A stretch of 64,000 nucleotides of DNA from Terriglobia bacterium (GTDB taxonomy: Bacteria > Acidobacteriota > Terriglobia > Bryobacterales > Bryobacteraceae), in assembly GCA_020073305.1 (NCBI GenBank), contig JAIQFK010000030.1, positions 26,508-90,507 of the forward strand, written 5' to 3'. A model generated the notes under the pieces. The model saw only the letters and a program-made list of their open reading frames with translations, was not told the DNA's origin and searched no databases. Position numbers and translations under genes: made by a program. Of this stretch, positions 60,506 to 64,000 are shown piece after piece (the first letter of the stretch is position 1; each line of letters begins with the position of its first letter).

Positions 60506-61741
60506 ATGACTTCCTGGCAGCCGGCGCTATTCCGTGCCGCATTCTACGCGGCTTTTGGCTCGGCGGTTTCCATCCTGTTTTCTATCGCCATCTCGCAGAT
60601 CCTTCTGGGGCTGGCGATTGCGGCCCTCCTGCTGTCGGGCGCGAAGCTGCGGCTGCCGCCGGTATGGACTCCGCTGGGGCTATTCCTGCTCGGCACACTG
60701 ATCTCGCTTTTGCTGGCGGACCATCCGGCGGCGGGCCTTCCTCAGATCCGCAAGTTCTACGTGTTTTGCATGCTGCCTGTGGTGTTCTCCACCATTCGCG
60801 ATCAGATCTCCATACGCCGGCTGTTCCTGTGCTGGGGAGCGACAGGCGCTGCAACAGCGGTGTGGGGCATGGTGCAGTTCGTGCAAAAGATGCGGCAGGC
60901 GCGGGCTCTTCATGCGAACTTCTACGAGTACTACACCGGCGAAAGAATCACGGGCGCGATGAGCCACTGGATGACTTTCGGCGGCGAGGAGATGTTCGTT
61001 CTGCTCATGCTGGGCGCGTTCCTGCTGTTTGGGGCTGAGCGGCGTTGGCGACGGCTTTGGCCGTGGCTCTTGTGCGCGGGGCTGCTCCTGATCGCGCTTT
61101 TGCTCGGCGAAACCCGCAGCATCTGGGTGGCGACACTGGTTGCGGGGCTCTACCTCCTTTGGTTTTGGAAGCGATGGGTGGTGGTGTGCGTCCCGGTTGT
61201 GCTGGCGCTCGTCGTGTTTCTCGGGCCACTTTCCGTTCGCGAGAGGTTCAACTCGTTCTTTCGCCCGCGGAAGGATGTCGACTCCAACCAGTTTCGCGTC
61301 GTGACCTGGCGCACGGGGCTGCGCATGATCCGTGCGCATCCCTGGTTTGGCGTGGGGCCCGAAGAAGTGCGGCTCGAGTTCAACGATTACTTGCCGGCGG
61401 ATGTGCCGCGCCCGCTGCCCACCGGATGGTATGGCCACCTGCACAACATCTACCTTCACTACGCCGCCGAGCGCGGCATCCCGACGATGCTGCTGCTGAT
61501 GTGGGCGCTAGTTAAGATGCTTCTTGATTTTGCGCGCGGAATTCGCAAGCGGCCTCCCGGACCGGGCGACACGCGCTTCGTATTGCGGGGCGCCACGGCG
61601 CTCGTGATGGCCACGATGGTGAGCGGCTTTTTCGAACTGAATCTCGGGGACAGCGAGGTGCTCACCATGTTCCTTGTGGCCATCGCGTGCGGATATGCGG
61701 CCCTGGCATGGCCGGAGGCAAAGGAAGCCGCGGTTGGGTGA
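60506..61741 (+). CDS. O-antigen ligase / Wzy-like membrane protein
   Basis: The 411-residue protein has about eleven hydrophobic helices. The large periplasmic loop has the Wzy_C/WaaL-type sequence: RVVTWRTGLRMIRAHPWFGVGPEEVRL and, after it, YGHLHNIYLHYAAERGIPTMLLLM. The Arg/His-rich loop and GETRSIWVATLVAG are typical of O-antigen ligases and polymerases. It would join or polymerise undecaprenyl-linked glycans at the inner membrane, which fits its place next to uppS. The 3' end overlaps the following SDR gene. Confidence 0.85.
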   Translation: MTSWQPALFRAAFYAAFGSAVSILFSIAISQILLGLAIAALLLSGAKLRLPPVWTPLGLFLLGTLISLLLADHPAAGLPQIRKFYVFCMLPVVFSTIRDQISIRRLFLCWGATGAATAVWGMVQFVQKMRQARALHANFYEYYTGERITGAMSHWMTFGGEEMFVLLMLGAFLLFGAERRWRRLWPWLLCAGLLLIALLLGETRSIWVATLVAGLYLLWFWKRWVVVCVPVVLALVVFLGPLSVRERFNSFFRPRKDVDSNQFRVVTWRTGLRMIRAHPWFGVGPEEVRLEFNDYLPADVPRPLPTGWYGHLHNIYLHYAAERGIPTMLLLMWALVKMLLDFARGIRKRPPGPGDTRFVLRGATALVMATMVSGFFELNLGDSEVLTMFLVAIACGYAALAWPEAKEAAVG

Positions 61742-62444
61742 GACTCTGCTCGGCAGACAGATCGTTTTAGCCGGCGGCTCGGGTGGCATCGGGTCGGCCG
61801 TCGCCGGCTTGCTGGCGGCGGAAGGCGCACGCCTGGTGATCAGCTACCGCTCAAATCTCGAACGCGCCCAGCGGTGGAGCGGAAGCGCGCAAATCGTCCA
61901 AGCCGATCTGGCCGTGGACGCGGACCGGCGGCGTCTGCTGGAGTTGGCACCGGAGTTGTACGGCCTCGTCGTCTTGTCTGGCGATCCGGCGCGGGGCGAT
62001 CCTCACGAAACGATGTCGCGCTCGCATGAAGTGAACTATCTCGGCCCGATTCTGCTGGCTCGCGAAGCGGCCGATCGCATGAAGGCCGCGGGCATGCCCG
62101 GCGCCATCGTCCTGATCGGAACCATGCAAGCCGTCGCGCTGTTCCCCGGTTCCACCGCGTACGCCGCGCAAAAAGCCGCGCTGGTACATGCCGCGCGCAT
62201 CCTGGCGAAGGAATACCGCGGACGGTCGAACATCCGCGTCAACGTCGTGAGCCCCGGCGTGACCGCGGCGGGCATGGCCGAATCCAGCATCGCCAGCGGG
62301 AAGTACGACCACTATCTTAACGATGGAATCGTTTCGCGCTTCGGCCGCGCGGAGGATGTTGCACGCGCCGTGCGATTCTTTCTGGAGCCGGACAATTATG
62401 TAACCGGCCAGGTGCTGGCGGTGGATGGGGGGATTACGTTGTAA
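61734..62444 (+). CDS. short-chain dehydrogenase/reductase
   Basis: From a TTG at 61734, which overlaps the previous gene by 8 bp and has AAGGAAG upstream, the protein has 236 residues. It has the Rossmann motif LAGGSGGIGSAVAGLL, a VVLSGDPARG segment in place of the classical NNAG, and catalytic YAAQKAA (Tyr-x3-Lys). The end TGQVLAVDGGITL is typical of FabG-like SDRs. The altered NNAG motif makes the substrate unpredictable. Earlier in-frame starts (to 61674) lie inside the O-antigen-ligase gene and add basic sequence without family resemblance. The two genes are probably co-transcribed. Confidence 0.88.
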   Translation: MGETLLGRQIVLAGGSGGIGSAVAGLLAAEGARLVISYRSNLERAQRWSGSAQIVQADLAVDADRRRLLELAPELYGLVVLSGDPARGDPHETMSRSHEVNYLGPILLAREAADRMKAAGMPGAIVLIGTMQAVALFPGSTAYAAQKAALVHAARILAKEYRGRSNIRVNVVSPGVTAAGMAESSIASGKYDHYLNDGIVSRFGRAEDVARAVRFFLEPDNYVTGQVLAVDGGITL

Positions 62445-62451
62445 GAAGCCG

Positions 62452-62536
62452 AACGGGGACTGGCTCCACTGTCCCTAACCCGAACATTCAGGGCTGACCG
62501 GTCTGCTCGTCGTGGACAGTGGTGCCTGTCCCCGTT
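62452..62536. repeat. REP-like hairpin element A
   Basis: The 23-bp arms 62452-62474 and 62514-62536 are complementary with two mismatches (AACGGGGACTGGCTCCACTGTCC on the left in part). The ends show GGGGAC/GTCCCC. The element follows the SDR stop by 8 bp. Confidence 0.7.
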
Positions 62537-62588
62537 CCCACCGTTCCCAGGCCCCTGTACCCAAACCCTGGGGGGATTTCGGGGGGAC

Positions 62589-62652
62589 TTCGGGGACAGG
62601 TTACTCAATCCCAATTGGTGGGCGCAATGCTATTGAGTAACCTGTCCCCGAA
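62589..62652. repeat. REP-like hairpin element B
   Basis: The arms 62589-62609 (core GGGGACAGGTTACTCAAT at 62592-62609) and 62632-62652 are perfectly complementary around a 22-bp centre. The element shares the GGGGACAG end with element A and with the sequence beside the transposase at 63759-63768. It lies between the convergent SDR and secreted-protein genes. Confidence 0.85.
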
Positions 62653-62659
62653 ACACTCC

Positions 62660-63394
62660 CTACTGCTCAATTTTGAACCCGCGGTACCATTTGTCGACCG
62701 GACCATCGTTTGCTTGCGCCCGCCTGATAACAGATCTTTCAAACTCTCTGAGGTCTTCACGGATATTTCCTCCTCCGACCATTCCGATGCCCGGCGGGAA
62801 CCGCCGCAGCCACTCTTGAGACGACGGAACTGACTCGAATGCAGCGTTTAGCGCCGCCCTGTTCGCAACCCATATAATGAATATGCCTAGCACCAAGATG
62901 CTCTGGCGTTCTCCGGCCCGAACCTGCTGTCCGGCTGCCATGTTAGCTAGATCTTCAGAGGCGCGGCGCTCCACTTCGACCACATTGCGTAAACTCGCGG
63001 GCTGGGGCTGCCCCAGCAACCCACGCAACTGCTTCGCAATCGCCGCTGAGGTTGGATCCTTACCGGGCTGAATCCTCGCGGCGGCGTCTCTGGCTACCGC
63101 GATTGCGGATGGATCGGCGCCAGCTATCATGTCCCGGATCGCAGATAAGAGAGATTCAGACGGCGGAAAGAGACTCGCAGCCGAGATGAATTCTTGAGGA
63201 CATAGTCGAATCGATTGCAGGACCAAGTCGAGCCTCACACGCCTGGTGTCGGTCCCCGACATTTCCGCCAGACTAATTCCGTTTGCTGCGAGTTCCGAAC
63301 AATAGTGCTCAAGCCGAGGCCTCTCCTGCGCAACAGCGCACGCGCTCTTCAGAAGCAAAACAAGCAAAGCGAAACGCGCTAAATGTGTTCTCAT
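62660..63394 (-). CDS. secreted protein of unknown function beside a metallopeptidase fragment
   Basis: The 244-residue protein begins with a clear signal peptide (MRTHLARFALLVLLLKSACAVAQ). The mature part is mostly helical (LEHYCSELAANGISLAEM, VRLDLVLQSIRLCPQEFISAASLFPP, AIRDMIAGADPSAIAVARDAAARI), with two Cys and a hydrophobic stretch near 165-185 (SILVLGIFIIWVANRAALNAAF). I do not recognise a family. Its start is 2 bp after the end of the upstream metallopeptidase-like fragment, so the two were one transcription unit. A role as partner or protective protein for that peptidase is conceivable but unsupported by homology. Confidence 0.75.
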   Translation of the reverse strand: MRTHLARFALLVLLLKSACAVAQERPRLEHYCSELAANGISLAEMSGTDTRRVRLDLVLQSIRLCPQEFISAASLFPPSESLLSAIRDMIAGADPSAIAVARDAAARIQPGKDPTSAAIAKQLRGLLGQPQPASLRNVVEVERRASEDLANMAAGQQVRAGERQSILVLGIFIIWVANRAALNAAFESVPSSQEWLRRFPPGIGMVGGGNIREDLREFERSVIRRAQANDGPVDKWYRGFKIEQ

Positions 63395-63396
63395 GG

Positions 63397-63693
63397 CTAG
63401 TAAATTGGGGAACGTAACACCTCTGCTGGGTATGCCCTGTACGGTGGCCTATTCGACGGGGCAATTTGCAGAAAGACTCCAATCGTACCCGGAGTGTTGA
63501 GGCGGACACCTGAAAGCAGGGGACTGCCTTGGGTACGCCCGTGTTCCGCCATGAAGGCCGCCCCTGTGAGATAGGCCTGAACCTCGCTCTGTGAATGTGT
63601 GATATTTGCCGAGTTTGGGAGTCCCGGGAACAATGTGGCGTTAAATACATAGGCTTGGTCATCAGCGACGTGAGAGCGCTCGTGGACGACCAC
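63397..63693 (-). CDS. severed C-terminal HExxH metallopeptidase-like module
   Basis: The frame encodes VVVHERSHVADDQAYVFN, in which HERSH is an HExxH zinc motif, and 29 residues further SEVQAY supplies a possible third ligand Glu, the gluzincin layout. Such modules occur at the C-termini of RHS and other polymorphic-toxin proteins. There is no ATG; the 63693 start is a GTG. The same frame runs upstream without stop through SASQFNGDDAGRSVTAG into the REP sequence at about 63750. The protein therefore appears to have lost its N-terminal part at the REP/transposase junction. Its stop is 2 bp before the secreted-protein gene. Confidence 0.55.
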   Translation of the reverse strand: MVVHERSHVADDQAYVFNATLFPGLPNSANITHSQSEVQAYLTGAAFMAEHGRTQGSPLLSGVRLNTPGTIGVFLQIAPSNRPPYRAYPAEVLRSPIY

Positions 63694-63750
63694 AGCACCC
63701 GCGGTTACCGACCTTCCCGCATCGTCGCCGTTGAATTGACTAGCACTAGG

Positions 63751-63768
63751 ACAGATTCGGGGACAGGC
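63751..63768. repeat. REP-like end sequence beside the RAYT gene
   Basis: AGGACAGATTCGGGGACAGG spans about 63748-63767 and overlaps the transposase stop codon. It repeats the GGGGACAG core of elements A and B, with a second GGACAG inside. It probably marks the end of the RAYT-REP unit. Confidence 0.45.
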
Positions 63769-64000
63769 TACAAAACCCCCAAACTGAGTGGCGTGTCTGT
63801 GCTTACCGTCTTGGCTTTCGGGCCGCGTTTCTCGGGCCGCAACCGCCGCCGAAGCCGCGCTTCCAACTCTACTACGAAATCAGCGCGCGCCACCGGCCGT
63901 CCCGTTCGCGTCGCTTCCCGAATGCGCTCCAGAAAGGCACCGTCCCTCATTCCTTGTTCCAGAACGTCCCGCCAGCTCTTTGCATTCCAGTGCTTCTGCC
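63768..64000 (-). CDS. REP-associated tyrosine transposase (RAYT), C-terminal part
   Basis: I read this frame to the right edge; it stays open (KHWNAKSWRDVLEQG, then DGAFLERIREATRTGRPVARADFV and LRRRLRPEKRGPKAKT). This is the C-terminal tail of TnpA-REP/RAYT transposases, with the conserved TGRP and RLRP.KRGPK motifs. The catalytic HUH and Tyr residues lie beyond the window. RAYTs move REP hairpins like those seen at 62.4-62.7 kb. Confidence 0.85.
   Translation of the reverse strand, partial: QKHWNAKSWRDVLEQGMRDGAFLERIREATRTGRPVARADFVVELEARLRRRLRPEKRGPKAKTVSTDTPLSLGVL

Overview
The window reads as a chromosomal segment of a high-GC Gram-negative bacterium, most likely an Acidobacteriota of the Solibacter/Bryobacter type. 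The basis is the gene content: a duplicated orphan FtsX-like permease (ADOP type), TolC proteins with Gly/Ser-rich N-terminal inserts, Tat-exported sugar-active enzymes, a hybrid histidine kinase with a propeller sensor, many TPR proteins, and RAYT/REP elements. This is inference; no rRNA or tRNA gene is visible.

Layout. 1-1.7 kb: an ECF sigma factor cut by the left edge, behind a TPR gene that looks frameshifted. 1.9-13.4 kb: ADOP permease, a TPR protein built from an internal duplication, a Tat-exported glycoside hydrolase, a Tat-exported YbhE-type lactonase, a secreted protein of unknown function and a TPR lipoprotein. 13.8-24.1 kb: an L-rhamnose utilisation region. rhaI and a GH78 rhamnosidase lie on the plus strand; rhaT, a bifunctional rhamnulose-1-phosphate aldolase/dehydrogenase and a second GH78 lie on the minus strand. 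Together they cover release, uptake, isomerisation, cleavage and lactaldehyde oxidation, but no rhamnulokinase or regulator is present. 24.2-27.9 kb: an accessory patch with a GNAT acetyltransferase, a duplicated 78-bp palindrome-bearing repeat, a PD-(D/E)XK nuclease-like gene and an IS630 remnant. 27.9-37.4 kb: an OYE-type oxidoreductase, the hybrid kinase, a YIP1 membrane protein, a deletion scar between two truncated genes, a GH36-like glycosidase and a DksA/TraR-like protein.

37.6-61.8 kb is mostly core: secA with a downstream secreted protein, a candidate structured RNA or attenuator directly before ribonuclease J, two tandem TolC paralogues, fabG, an ABC transporter pair, LacD-type aldolase, ribF, an MBL-fold hydrolase with a DUF1844 gene, aqpZ, an amino-acid permease, an S9 peptidase, the cdsA-uppS pair, and an O-antigen-ligase-like gene overlapping an SDR. 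From 62.4 kb to the right edge lies a second mobile patch: REP-like palindromes, a secreted protein of unknown function, the severed C-terminal part of an HExxH metallopeptidase-like protein, and the C-terminus of a REP-associated tyrosine transposase.

The observations most worth following are the RNA/attenuator before rnj, the nuclease-like gene beside the duplicated hairpins, the metallopeptidase tail with its secreted neighbour, and the 34.4 kb deletion scar.
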